A model generated the notes under the pieces. That model was not told the DNA's origin and made no database searches. It was given only the letters and a program-made list of their open reading frames with translations. Below, piece by piece: positions 7,670 through 16,900 of a DNA stretch of 36,746 bases. This DNA comes from JBGOUV01 sp041477815 (GTDB lineage Bacteria > Acidobacteriota > Terriglobia > Bryobacterales > JACQDG01): assembly GCA_041477815.1 (NCBI GenBank), contig JBGOUV010000011.1:1-36746 (forward strand), given 5' to 3'. The position numbers were made by a program, and so were the translations under genes. How positions within the stretch are numbered: the first letter of the stretch is position 1; each line of letters begins with the position of its first letter.

Positions 7670-8041
7670 TTGGCCCAGACAGAGGTATTCTTCTTCCGGG
7701 AGCCGAAAGACGGTTCAGTACCCTTATTGGAGTGGCTCGACGGGCTGCCGACGAAGGTGAAGGCCAAGTGCATTGAGCGGATCGACCGTTTAGGGGAGCT
7801 GGGACACGAGCTCCGGCGGCCGGAGGCGGACTTCCTGAGAGAGGGCATCTATGAGCTTCGCGCGAGCTATCAAGGAGTGCACTACAGGATGCTGTACTTC
7901 TTTGCAGGGAAAGCCGTTGTAGTGCTCTCCCACGGGCTAACGAAGGAGCGGGAAGTGCCGGCGCGCGAGATCCACCGGGCAGTAGAGCGCAAGAAGAAGG
8001 TCGAAAGCAATTTTGAGCAGTTCACGTTTAGACCGGAGTAG
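7670..8041 (+). CDS. HigB-type toxin (phage Gp49-like/DUF891, RelE superfamily)
   Basis: This is a probable ribosome-dependent mRNA interferase of 123 residues. The start is taken as TTG 7670, preceded by GGAGGG at 7661-7666; an upstream continuation of the frame crosses the promoter and operator and overlaps nagA, so it is rejected. The Gp49/HigB pattern is present: an N-terminal FFFREPKDGSVPLLEWLDGL, the LREGIYELRA segment, then YRMLYFFAGKAVVVLSHG and a basic C-terminal helix. The toxin precedes its antitoxin by 4 bp, the order typical of higBA. The local sequence is visibly less GC-rich than its neighbours, in keeping with a mobile module. Confidence 0.85.
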   Translation: MAQTEVFFFREPKDGSVPLLEWLDGLPTKVKAKCIERIDRLGELGHELRRPEADFLREGIYELRASYQGVHYRMLYFFAGKAVVVLSHGLTKEREVPAREIHRAVERKKKVESNFEQFTFRPE

Positions 8042-8045
8042 AGCC

Positions 8046-8366
8046 ATGCCTCAAAAACTTCATTCGAAGGCTTCACAGTTTCTTTACAACCGCTACATCG
8101 CGGGCGACCCCAAGCGCGAAGGTGAATACGAAGAGGAGGTCATCAACGCCGAGATCGCGCGGAAGATTTACGAGCTTCGGACCAAAGCCGGACTTACGCA
8201 GCAAGAGCTGGCCAACCGGGTGGGCACCTCCAAATCCGCCATCTGCCGGCTGGAGGACGCCGATTACGAGGGGCACTCGCTCTCCATGCTCAAGCGCATC
8301 GCCGAGGCGCTCGACAAGCGTGTGGAGATCCGATTCGTGCCGGCAAAACGATTGCGCACGGCGTGA
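8046..8366 (+). CDS. HigA-type antitoxin, XRE family HTH
   Basis: This is a 106-residue DNA-binding antitoxin that should neutralise the adjacent toxin and repress the operon. ATG 8046 has a GGAGTAGAG ribosome-binding site that runs through the toxin stop. An N-terminal region of about 33 residues is followed by a classical helix-turn-helix (LRTKAGLTQQELANRVG, then TSKSAICRLEDADY, then a third helix SLSMLKRIAEAL) and a short tail VEIRFVPAK that is typical of HigA-like antitoxins. It probably binds the palindrome at 7637-7654. Confidence 0.87.
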   Translation: MPQKLHSKASQFLYNRYIAGDPKREGEYEEEVINAEIARKIYELRTKAGLTQQELANRVGTSKSAICRLEDADYEGHSLSMLKRIAEALDKRVEIRFVPAKRLRTA

Positions 8367-8520
8367 TCTCCGAGAAACGTCCAAGAAGCGGCCGGAAGAC
8401 TGCCGACGCTTTGACCGGCAAGGCTGGTCTCGGGGGAATCGACAAATGCGCCCGGCGAGAGACCGGGCACAGCGCGCGGCCCGTTTTCGAGAGCTGGGAC
8501 AGCAGCTTGATGCGTGGAAG

Positions 8521-8638
8521 GAAGCGCAAAGAGCTGGCGGCTGCGCGGCGCGGGGTCGAGGCCGTTGGTACAGTACGTGACTGCACCGTTGGACTCGAAC
8601 AGGAACGGGAGCGGGCGGTGGTGGGCTTGGAAGGTCAT
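8521..8638 (-). pseudogene. Fragment resembling type I restriction subunit HsdR
   Basis: On the minus strand a stretch of about 38 residues reads QAHHRPLPFLFESNGAVTY and continues CTNGLDPAPRSRQLFAL. HsdR proteins have a very similar block after the N-terminal nuclease domain (about RPLPFxYESTGVE, then FTNGLDPxPRSRxVFAFH). Similarity stops abruptly on both sides. The rest of 8367-8697 holds no gene I can support, only small GC-rich hairpins. It appears to be a leftover of a deleted restriction system; the match is from memory. Confidence 0.45.
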
Positions 8639-8697
8639 AGCCGCTCGTCCACCAGCTCTCCTCAACCAGCTCGCGAGCCGGAGGCGGCCCTGAGACG

Positions 8698-10623
8698 CTA
8701 TGCCACCGTGGAGGCGGCCTGCCGGTGGGGGGCCTGGAGGGTGAAGTAACCGCGGGCCAGGTCGGGCTTTAGGGTGACCGCCTTCTGCATGCAGGGACCG
8801 GCCTCGGCGAGCTGGCCGGTGGCGCGGTAGGCGATGGCGAGGTTGAGCCAGGCTGCGGCGAAATCGGGACGTTGGGAGACGGCCTGGAGGTAGAGGTCGA
8901 TCGCCTTATGGTGGTCGCCGGCCCTCTGCTCGAGCAGGGCGGCGTTGAAGAGGATCTCGGGATGGTGGGGCTTGCGCTCGACCAGACGGAGGTAGAGCCG
9001 GCGGGCTTCCTCGTCGCGGCCGGACTGGAGGCGCGCGCCGGCCAGGCCGAGCATCGCTTCCGCGTCGTCGGGGGAGAGTTGGAGGCAGCGCTCGAAGGCC
9101 GCTGCGGCTTCGGCAGCGCGGCTGCGCTTGGCCTGGACGATGCCCAGGTTCAGCCAGGCTTCGGCCCAGGATTCGCGGGCCCGGACGCAGTCCTGGTAAA
9201 GAGGCGCGGCCTGGTCCCAATCGCCCTTCTTGTGCCGGATCAGGGCCAGGCGGAAGCGGGCTTCGGGAAAATCCTCCTTGACGCCGAGGAGCCACTGGTA
9301 GCACCGGGCCGCCTCCTCGTCCCGGCCGGTTCGTTCCAGGATAAGGGCCAGGTTGTAGAGGGCGGTGACGGAGCGGGGATCGAGACGCAGCGCGACCTGG
9401 TACTCGGCGACCGCTTCGACGGGGCTGCCGAGCTCCTCGAGAGCAATGGCCAGGTTGATGTGGGGCTCGACGGCGTCGGGCTGGAGGCGGGTGGCTTCCC
9501 GGTAGGCGACCACGGCGTCGGCGTGGCGGCCCAGTTTCTGGCGGGTGGCGCCGAGATTGTACCAGCCCTCGAAGCCCTGGGGGCGGAGCCGGACGGCCTC
9601 GTCGTAGTGGCCGGCGGCTTCCTGGTAGCGCTCCGCGCGGTAGCAGGAGTAGGCCAGCCCTTCGCAGGCGCAGGCGAGGTTGGCGGCGGCTTCCGGGGAG
9701 TTGGGCTGGATCTCCAGGGCCTGGCGGAAGGCGGCGACGGCCTCGGGGTAACGCTTCGATTGATGGAAAGCGATGCCGAGGCCGAAGTGGGCCTCGAAAG
9801 ACTGGGGATCCAGGTGGAGACACTCCTGGTAGGCGGATAGGGCAGGCTCGATTTCTCCCAGGCGGGTGCGGGCGGCAGCCAGTCCGAGGCGGGCGGAAAG
9901 CAGGTCCGGCGCTTGGCGGACCACCTGCTCGAAAGTCTGCGCCGCCTCACCATGGTCGCCGGCCGATTCGTAGCAGAGGGCCAGGTTAAAGGCGGCGGCG
10001 ACGTTGGCAGGATCGAGCGTGAGGAGCTCCTGATAGGCGCGGGCGGCTTCGGCAAAACGGGAGTGCTCGAGGTGGATCTGGGCGATGGCCGAGCAAACCT
10101 CGAGGGGGTTCTCGCCGGATTGGCGGGACCTTTCCAGGTAGGGCAGCGCCTCGTCGCCCAGCCCCTGCAGGTGCAAGGCGACGGCGGTGGCGAAGTCGGG
10201 CTCGGGGGCGGCCTCGGGCGGCGGGTCGGTGGTAGGCTTGCTCCGCTCGATCGCATAGCGCAGAGCGCGCACCAGGCCCTGTCCTTCCACCTGACCCTTG
10301 ATGAGGTAGTCCTGGGCCCCTTCCCGCACCACCCGGATGGCCAGGGACTCGTCGTTCAGCCCGGTCAGAACCACCAGGGGCGTCCCGCCCGCCTTCTCGC
10401 GGGCCCGCACGAGCGTATCGATGCCCGCACTGTCGGGCAGGAAGAGATCGAGCAGCACCACGTCGAAGCGCTCCTGCTCCAGCCGTTTGATGGCCTCTCC
10501 CAGGCGGCCCACGTGTACCAGGCGGAACTGGGCGGCGCCGGCGTCGTTCAGGGCTTCCTGGAGCAGATGGGCGTCTCCCGGGTTGTCCTCCACGAGCAAG
10601 ACTTTGACCGCCGGATCGCTCAT
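8698..10623 (-). CDS. Response regulator receiver fused to a long TPR array
   Basis: This is a 641-residue protein with an N-terminal CheY-like receiver (residues 6-130) and, from about 145, roughly a dozen tetratricopeptide repeats to the C-terminus. The receiver residues are all present: acidic pair E12-D13 (LLVEDNPGD), phospho-acceptor D59 (VVLLDLFLPD), T87 and K109 (LIKG). There is no DNA-binding or enzymatic output, so phosphorylation probably controls a protein-protein interaction of the TPR superhelix. It follows a receiver-like mini-protein and a histidine kinase through two ATGA overlaps, so the kinase is the likely partner. The TPR part is a close paralogue of the protein at 12212-13894 but lacks about 27 residues near its middle. 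Confidence 0.9.
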   Translation of the reverse strand: MSDPAVKVLLVEDNPGDAHLLQEALNDAGAAQFRLVHVGRLGEAIKRLEQERFDVVLLDLFLPDSAGIDTLVRAREKAGGTPLVVLTGLNDESLAIRVVREGAQDYLIKGQVEGQGLVRALRYAIERSKPTTDPPPEAAPEPDFATAVALHLQGLGDEALPYLERSRQSGENPLEVCSAIAQIHLEHSRFAEAARAYQELLTLDPANVAAAFNLALCYESAGDHGEAAQTFEQVVRQAPDLLSARLGLAAARTRLGEIEPALSAYQECLHLDPQSFEAHFGLGIAFHQSKRYPEAVAAFRQALEIQPNSPEAAANLACACEGLAYSCYRAERYQEAAGHYDEAVRLRPQGFEGWYNLGATRQKLGRHADAVVAYREATRLQPDAVEPHINLAIALEELGSPVEAVAEYQVALRLDPRSVTALYNLALILERTGRDEEAARCYQWLLGVKEDFPEARFRLALIRHKKGDWDQAAPLYQDCVRARESWAEAWLNLGIVQAKRSRAAEAAAAFERCLQLSPDDAEAMLGLAGARLQSGRDEEARRLYLRLVERKPHHPEILFNAALLEQRAGDHHKAIDLYLQAVSQRPDFAAAWLNLAIAYRATGQLAEAGPCMQKAVTLKPDLARGYFTLQAPHRQAASTVA

Positions 10624-10907
10624 GTTGTCGATTGCTCCGAAGGCGCCTTCACGATCGAGAGCCAGAAACCTTCGATCGACTTGACGAGCTCGATGAATGG
10701 ATCGAACTCGACGGGCTTGGTGAGGCAGCAAGGGGCATGCAGGTCATTCTCGGCCGAGAGCTTGCGCCCGTCCCTTCTGGGCGGATGGAGGTCGCAGAGA
10801 GTCAACTCGGCGCGGAGAAAGGCCAGGGCGCCTTGGCCGTCCGGGGCGAGGACCTGGGCTTCCGGGAGAACTTCCCCAGGTTTAGCGCTCCGTGCGGTGA
10901 GTATCAT
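10620..10907 (-). CDS. 95-residue shrunken receiver-like protein (Rcp1-type relic)
   Basis: Both ends are fused to neighbours by ATGA overlaps (with the kinase stop at 10904-10907 and the next start at 10620-10623), so the frame is bounded exactly as a real operon gene. The second half is clearly a response regulator of the Rcp1/CheY type: CDLHPPRRDGRKL matches LLDLNLPxxDGRE, which places D39 at the phospho-acceptor site, and NDLHAPCCLTKPVEFDPF has the conserved Lys (K64), followed by VKSIEGFWLSIVK. The first strand with its acidic pair and the whole strand carrying the conserved Thr are missing. It could be a dying gene or a mini-receiver that still binds a partner. It looks unable to be phosphorylated normally. 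Confidence 0.6.
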   Translation of the reverse strand: MILTARSAKPGEVLPEAQVLAPDGQGALAFLRAELTLCDLHPPRRDGRKLSAENDLHAPCCLTKPVEFDPFIELVKSIEGFWLSIVKAPSEQSTT

Positions 10908-12051
10908 GGGGCCTTCCCTTCGCGCGCCGGGAGGGTGAACAGGAAAGTGGACCCCTGGCCCGGCTGGGACTCCACCCAGATGCGGCCTCCGTGGCGCTCG
11001 ACGATGCGCTTGCAGATGGACAGCCCGATGCCGGCGCCCGGGTACTCGCTGCGGCCGTGCAGGCGCTGGAAGATGACAAAGATGCGGTCGGAGAACTGCG
11101 GGTCGATGCCGATGCCGTTGTCGCGGATGGAGAACCGCCAGAATTCGTCCTGACGCCCGGCCTCCACCCGGACCTCGGGCCGGCCGCGGCCGCGGAACTT
11201 GATGCCGTTGCCGAGGAGGTTCTGGAAGAGCTGGATCATTTGGGTCTGGTCGGCGTGGAGGCGGGGGAGGGCGCCGCACGTAACCTGGGCGCCGGACTCC
11301 TCGATGGCCTGCTCCAGGTTCTGGACAGCGGCGTCGAAGATGTCGCGGGCGTTTACGGGGGCCAGCGGCCTGCCCAGGCGCATTACGCGGGAGTAGGCCA
11401 GCAGGTCGTTGATCAAGGTCTGCATGCGGTTGACGCCGGCGACGGTACAGCGAATGAAGTCGTCGGCGTCTTCCCCGAGTTTGCCGTGGTACCGCCGGGC
11501 CAGGAGCTGGGTGTAGCTGCCGACCATGCGGAGGGGCTCCTGAAGATCGTGGGAGGCGACGTAGGCGAACCGCTCGAGCTCCGTGTTGGAGCGGGCCAGG
11601 TCCTCGGCCTGGCGGGCCAGAGCGCTCGCGGCCTCCTTGCGTACGGTGACATCAGCATTGTCGAGCGGATACCTAAGACCTCCCCGGCGCTGTTGCGGAT
11701 GAGATTTTCATGGATTTCCAGGGTGAGGCGGGCGCCGTCGCGGCGCTGGTATTCGCGCTCGAAGGGAGCCAGGGGCTGCGTGCCTGAGATCTTGCGGCGG
11801 ATCGCTTCGCGGCTCCGGGCCTGCTCTTGGCGAGTCACGAACTGCCAGATGGGCCGGCCCAGAATGTCCCGCGGCTCGAAGCCCAATAGCGTGCACTCGG
11901 CGCGATTCACGCGCCGGACGACACCGTCGCAGTCGATCTCGTGATAGGCCACCGGCGCCTCCTCAAACAGGCTGCGGAAGCGCTCCTCGCTCTCTCGCAG
12001 CTTCTCTTCCGCCGGACTACCCGCTATCGGCTCCGCATCCAGTACCGCCAC
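10904..12051 (-). pseudogene. PAS-domain sensor histidine kinase, split by a one-base frameshift
   Basis: Read from GTG 12051 (AGGAGGG eight bases upstream), the first frame gives a PAS domain (about residues 22-140: FRSLFEEAPVAYHEID ending GEVLGIRSTML). At about 11652/11653 one base (a G on the coding strand) appears to be missing; the second frame then gives DVTVRKEAASALARQ, the phospho-acceptor box ERFAYVASHDLQEPLR, and an ATPase domain with N box NLLGNGIKF, DNGIGID and GAGIGLSICKRI, ending at 10904. Repairing one base gives a kinase of about 382 residues with no membrane segment. It belongs to the phytochrome-associated cytoplasmic type that uses Rcp1-like regulators, which agrees with the next two genes. 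It is either a true mutation or a sequence error. Confidence 0.82.
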
Positions 12052-12175
12052 TATGTATCCCTCCTAAAGAGGACGACGCTGGCAGTTTATCATTCTTGCG
12101 CTGCCGGAGGTGTACACGAGATCCCCTAAAAGGGCTCGGGGAATATTACTTAGAGACGGGCAGTTTCCGATCGGT

Positions 12176-12209
12176 GCAGTGGAGCCGGCGAGGGGCCGCC
12201 GGCCACTGC
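12176..12209 (-). terminator. Strong hairpin just after the TPR gene
   Basis: GCAGTGG (12176-12182) pairs with CCACTGC (12203-12209), and CCGGCG (12185-12190) with CGCCGG (12197-12202), giving a 13-bp stem with a two-base bulge and a six-base loop. It starts two bases beyond the TPR stop. No U-run follows, so it may be a stabilising or attenuating 3' hairpin rather than a classical terminator. The remaining gap up to the kinase start (12052-12175) holds only the kinase ribosome-binding site. Confidence 0.5.
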
Positions 12210-12211
12210 CT

Positions 12212-13894
12212 TTAGTGCACCGCGCTGGAGCCGGGCGGGACCAGGGAGAAGTAGCCCTTGGCCAGCTCCGGCTTGAGACGGATGGCCTTTTCGAAGGCCT
12301 TGGTCGCTTCGCCTTCGTTGCCCACGGCGCGGTAGGCGATGGCCAGGTTGAGGCAGGCTTCGGCGAATTCGGTCTTGTGAGAGATGGCCTGGGTGTAGAG
12401 CTCAATGGCCTTCTGGGGATTGGCGGCCTTTTGCTCGAGCAGGCCGGCGTTGAAGAGGATCTCGGGGTGGTTGGGCTTGCGCTCGACGAGCTTGAGGTAG
12501 AGTTTACGAGCCGATTCGTAGCGCTCGGATTGCAGGTAGACGCCGGCCAGACCGAGCATGGCTTCGGCGTCCTCCGGGGAGAACTCCAGGCACTTACTGA
12601 AAGCGGTTTCCGCTTCGGGGGTTTTGCCCAGCTTGGCCCGGGCGATACCGAGGTTCAACCAGGCTTCGGGCCAGGCTTCCTTGGCCTTGACGCACTCTTC
12701 ATACTGGCGGGTGGCCTTGTCCCATTCGCCCTTCTTGTGCCAGACCAGGGCGAGGCGGAAGCGGGCGTCGAGGAAGTCGGCCTGGACGGCGAGGAGGCGC
12801 TCGTAGCAGTCGGCGGCGTCGGGCTCCTTACCCTTGCGCTCCAGAATGAGGGCGAGGTTGTACAGAGCGGTCACCGCACGGGGATCGAGTCGCAGGGCCT
12901 GCTGGTATTCGGCCACGGCGGCGTCGCCCTGGCCCAGCTCTTCGAGAGCGATGGCCAGGTTGAGGTGCGGCTCGATGGCGTCGGGCTTCAAGCGGGCGGC
13001 TTCCTGGTAGGCGGCCACGGCCTCGGTCTGCTGTCCGAGCCGCTGGCGGGTGGCCCCGAGGTTGTACCAGCCTTCAAAGCTCTGCGGATTGAGCCCGACC
13101 ACCGCGTCGTAGTAGCGCGCGGCGTCCTCGAAGCGCTCCATACGGTAGCAGGCGTAGGCGAGACCCTCGTGGGCGCTCCAGGAGTCGGGCTTGGTCTTGA
13201 CCAGCCGCTCGTAGGCGGCCACGGCGTTGCGAAAGTCCTGCAGGTCGTTGTGGACGGCGGCGAGGTTGGAGAGGGCTTCTTCGGAGCCGGACTCCAGGTC
13301 GAGGGCCTTCTGGTAGGCGACCAGGGCCTTCTCGGGCTGCTTGGAGAGATGGAAGCTGACACCCAGGCCGAAGAGGGCCGGGAAGGATTGGGGATTGGCC
13401 TGGAGGTAGGTCTCGTACGCCGCCTGGGCGGAGCTGAACTCGCCGAGCTTGGTATAAGATGTTGCCATACCTAACCAGGCGTCCACGGTGTCGGGGGCAT
13501 TGTGAAGGACCGCCTGAAAGGCGCGCAGAGCCTCGGGGTGAGAGCCCAGAGCCTCGTAGCAAAGAGCCAGGTTGAACTCCGCCGCGGTGTTGCCGGGGTC
13601 GACGGCCAGCAGATCGCGATAGGCCTTGACCGCCTCGGCGTACTCCTTGCGCTCGAGGTAGATCTGGGCCATGGCCGAATAGATCTCAGCCAGGTTCTCC
13701 CCGCCCTTGCGGGCCTTCTCGAGAAAGCCGAGGGCCTCCTCGGCCCGGCCCTGCATATGGAGGGCGACGGCAGTGGCGAAGTACTCGCTGGCGCCCTGCC
13801 CGTTGGAGGCAGGCCGCCGCTCGTCGCGGGGAGGGGCGGGTTGCGACTGCTTGGTCTTTTCCGCTTCCGACGTCAGATTACCGAAGATTCTCAT
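12212..13894 (-). CDS. TPR repeat protein, paralogue of the receiver-TPR protein
   Basis: This is a 560-residue cytoplasmic protein: a short charged N-terminus (MRIFGNLTSEAEKTKQ), a polar linker, then tetratricopeptide repeats from about residue 38 to the end, with motifs such as AEFNLALCYEALGSHPEA and GWYNLGATRQRLGQQTEA. There is no signal peptide, catalytic domain or membrane segment. ATG 13894 has an AGGAG site seven bases upstream, lying in the 10-bp gap after the zinc-finger/LamG gene, so the two are co-transcribed. It aligns repeat by repeat to the TPR part of the receiver-TPR protein (8698-10623), down to the C-terminal KGYFSL versus RGYFTL. A scaffold role is likely; its partner is unknown. 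Confidence 0.88.
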   Translation of the reverse strand: MRIFGNLTSEAEKTKQSQPAPPRDERRPASNGQGASEYFATAVALHMQGRAEEALGFLEKARKGGENLAEIYSAMAQIYLERKEYAEAVKAYRDLLAVDPGNTAAEFNLALCYEALGSHPEALRAFQAVLHNAPDTVDAWLGMATSYTKLGEFSSAQAAYETYLQANPQSFPALFGLGVSFHLSKQPEKALVAYQKALDLESGSEEALSNLAAVHNDLQDFRNAVAAYERLVKTKPDSWSAHEGLAYACYRMERFEDAARYYDAVVGLNPQSFEGWYNLGATRQRLGQQTEAVAAYQEAARLKPDAIEPHLNLAIALEELGQGDAAVAEYQQALRLDPRAVTALYNLALILERKGKEPDAADCYERLLAVQADFLDARFRLALVWHKKGEWDKATRQYEECVKAKEAWPEAWLNLGIARAKLGKTPEAETAFSKCLEFSPEDAEAMLGLAGVYLQSERYESARKLYLKLVERKPNHPEILFNAGLLEQKAANPQKAIELYTQAISHKTEFAEACLNLAIAYRAVGNEGEATKAFEKAIRLKPELAKGYFSLVPPGSSAVH

Positions 13895-13904
13895 GGGGCT
13901 TCTC

Positions 13905-16900
13905 CTAGGAACCAAAGACTTTGCCGCCCAGAAAACGGCCGAAGCCGAGCATCCAGGCAAGGGACCGACCAGCGGGATCGTCGTTGCCGCTGATGGCGAC
14001 CGAGTGCACCAGGGCTTGCTCCCCGGGACCGGCGAGGAATCCGATGCCGCCGGTCGGGAGGCGGGTATCAGTGAAAGAGTCGACGCCGCGCCCGTCGATC
14101 AGAGTGGAGACGCGGTCTCCATGCACGGTGAGCATTAGGTTGTAGACCTTGTTCTCCTCCAGCTCGAAGGGCAGGGCCACTACCTTTTCCGGCGCGGCCG
14201 GGGCATCGTTCACCACCGTATTACGAACCAGCACGCTACGCTTTTCCTTGCCTTTACCACGCCAGGCGAGCTTGCAGGCGTAGTAGTTGGAGGGGTCGGA
14301 GGCCCGGACCACCCAACCGAGGGCGCCGCGGCGGATGGCGCCGGCGAAGCTGAATTCGTAGTCGACCCTTCGAAGGGAGGGTTGATAGAGGGTGAGGCCC
14401 TCCCGAATTTCGACCAACCCGTTGTCTTGGAGGCGAAACAGGGCGGGGCTGCTCCAGGCCTTGAAGCCGGAGGCAAAGTCCTCCTCCGAGAGGAAATACG
14501 ACCGCTCGGCCAAGGGCAGGACGGCGGCGCGGGCCACCCCGCGCAAAGGGCCGTTGGGAGTGCGAAGGCCCAGGAACAACGAGAGCACCGAGAAAACCGC
14601 AGCGGTAGCGAATTTTCCGCGCCGGGTAGCCAGGAAGGGAACCACCGCGTCGTGCCAGAAAACCAGCGCGGCACGGCTCAGAATCGCCAGGCGACTGGGC
14701 CCGGTCCCTTGGGCGGTATCGAGGGCTTCACGGACCGCAGCAGCCTCGGTGAGAGGCGACACCGGGACGGGTCTGAGAGTGGGCTTGGACGCGGGGCTGA
14801 CCTCCAGGCGCGGTACGGGCTCGGCGGCCGGCAGGTCCCCGGCCCGCGGGGCGAAGGGGATGTGGAGGGGCCGCAGGGACGAAGACGCCGGCGGCCGGAG
14901 GGAGCGCGGGAGCGGAGCCAGTAGCGCCGGGACGTTGGTGGGAGCGGGCGCAGGCGCCCGGCGCCCTGGTCCGAAAGCGGCTTCGGCTCCGACCCGATCG
15001 GCGATGCGGGCCGTCCGGCGCGCCGGGAGCGGCGGAGGAACTTCGCGGCGCCGGAGTTCAATGGCCAGCGGGGGCAGGGTCAGCGAGACCAGCGGCTCGG
15101 CCGGAACGGAGGGGAGAGTCGCCTCCACCTCGGGCTGCGAGATAGGGTGTGGCGGGGGAGCGCCGGGTAGCGGGGAAGGGTCCACTACAAGGTCTGTGAC
15201 CGGCAGGGCTGCCTGCGATCGGGCGAGGAGGGGAGAGATCTCGACGGGAAGAGCTGGGGCCAGCGGGGCGGCGGGAGACAGGGGCGAGTGGAGCGCGGCG
15301 AGCTCCAGGGCGAGCTCGGGGACGGGCAGGGGCGGATACGCTGCCGCCTGGAGGCGGGTGGAGGCCGGAACGGTGGGCTCCACAGACGCGACCCCTGCCA
15401 GCGCGGGCGAAGGCTGCACGAGGTCGAGAAGGGGCCGGGGATCGGGCGCCGGCGAAGGCGTCGCGCCGGTGGCGGGGACCGCGGTCAGGGTGGCTGGTGA
15501 GACGGTGCACGACACCTCCAGAAACGGCGGGGTTTCCGGATTACAGGTGGCTACGGCACGGGACAGATTCATTATGGCGCCGGCCGCGGCAGGAGCCGTA
15601 ACGGCGGCCACCGCCGACGAAGGCATTACTGAGGCTAGGTTGCCCGAGGGCGGCAGGGTAAGAGCGACGCGACGGGGCTGCAAACGGGCGACGCCGCAGG
15701 GCGCGGTGACCGGGGGTTGCGCCACAGCCGGAGCCTGGACGCGCGAGACGAGCATGTCGGCGGGGGTGGCGGTCAAACGGAGAGCCTCGCCGGCGACGGC
15801 CCGATTTACCGGCGCGGAGCGGGCGGCGGGTTTCCGAGTCGATTCGCCCGCGACCCGCCAGGCGCAGGAAGATCCTGTCAACAGGCGGGTGGCGGTGAGC
15901 CATGGGGAGAGTCCCCGGGGACTCAGCGGCTGGGAGACCGCCTCGGCCGGGGCCGACCAGAAGGGCGAACCAGCCGGCGCCAGTAGAGCGAGCCCGGCCG
16001 CCGGGCTCCACGTGTTGGAGGCGGGTCGCCACACGGCCGGAACCAGCCGCTCGACGGCGGGAGCCAGATCGAGGCGACGGCCGGCCAAGGCAGACGCCGC
16101 CAAAGCAGGGACCGCCATCGCGGCCGGGACGAGGGTGTGGCTCGACGCGAAGGTTTCCAGGCCTGCCACCGGCCCCTCCACGGGCGTGACCGCACGCGGA
16201 ATGGCCGGCGACGGCAGCGGTTGGCGGGCCGGGGGCAGCGGGTAGTGGGCGGCGGCGGGGACGGGGACGGCGTCCAACAGACGCGTCTCCCCCACCAGAG
16301 ATGGCGCGGCGGCGCGCCCCAGTCGGCCGAACTTCCGCGCCGGGGGCAGTTCGGGGAGGCGCAAGGGGAGCTCCCAGCCGGTCCGCAAGTCAACTACGGG
16401 CGACGCGTGGGGATGGCCGTTGGGACCCACGCGGGGAGCGGCGGCCAGCGGGAAGAACGAGGGCGTGGTGCGCCGGAGCGGGGCGAAGGGCAACGCCTGG
16501 AGCCAGATCGGGAGGGGAGGCACTGCGGTGGGCACGACACCCTCTACGGCGAAGGCGACGGAGTCCGCCGGAGCGGCCGCCAAGCCGGCGGAAACGGAAA
16601 GAAACCCCAGCGCCGGCGAGAAACGTCGGGCGGACGGGGTGGGGCCTGGATACCGGACTTGGCCGGGGCTGACGGCCCGCGTCCGAGGGAGGCCCAGGGG
16701 GACGGGGGCGGGCACGGAGCGGCGACCGAGCGGCGCCGCGCCGGAGGGCTCGACACCGGCGCACCTGGCTGGAGGCGCGGCCGGGAGACCGCGCGCCGAT
16801 CGACGTCGCAGGCCTGACCCGGCCTCAGCGCGGGGGGCGGCTGGTTGCCGGTGCCCGGAGAGGTCGGAGAGCGATCGCCCCGCAGGAATACGCGGCTCCG

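Noticed and set aside
7555..7848. N-terminal extension of nagA by about 98 codons
   Set aside because: It would run through the promoter, operator and start of the toxin gene; the NagA fold begins at 7554.
8450..8468. Hairpin GCCCGG-N7-CCGGGC after the antitoxin gene as a terminator
   Set aside because: Only six base pairs and no U-run, and such stems are frequent in this GC-rich sequence.
12110..13474. Plus-strand open frame of over 450 codons opposite the TPR gene
   Set aside because: Gly/Leu-rich repetitive translation that mirrors the TPR repeats on the other strand; no start signal or known fold.
14392..16245. Long plus-strand open frame opposite the Pro/Ala-rich part of the giant protein
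   Set aside because: It translates to Arg/Gly/Ser/Thr-rich sequence with no motif; it follows from the base composition of the minus-strand gene.
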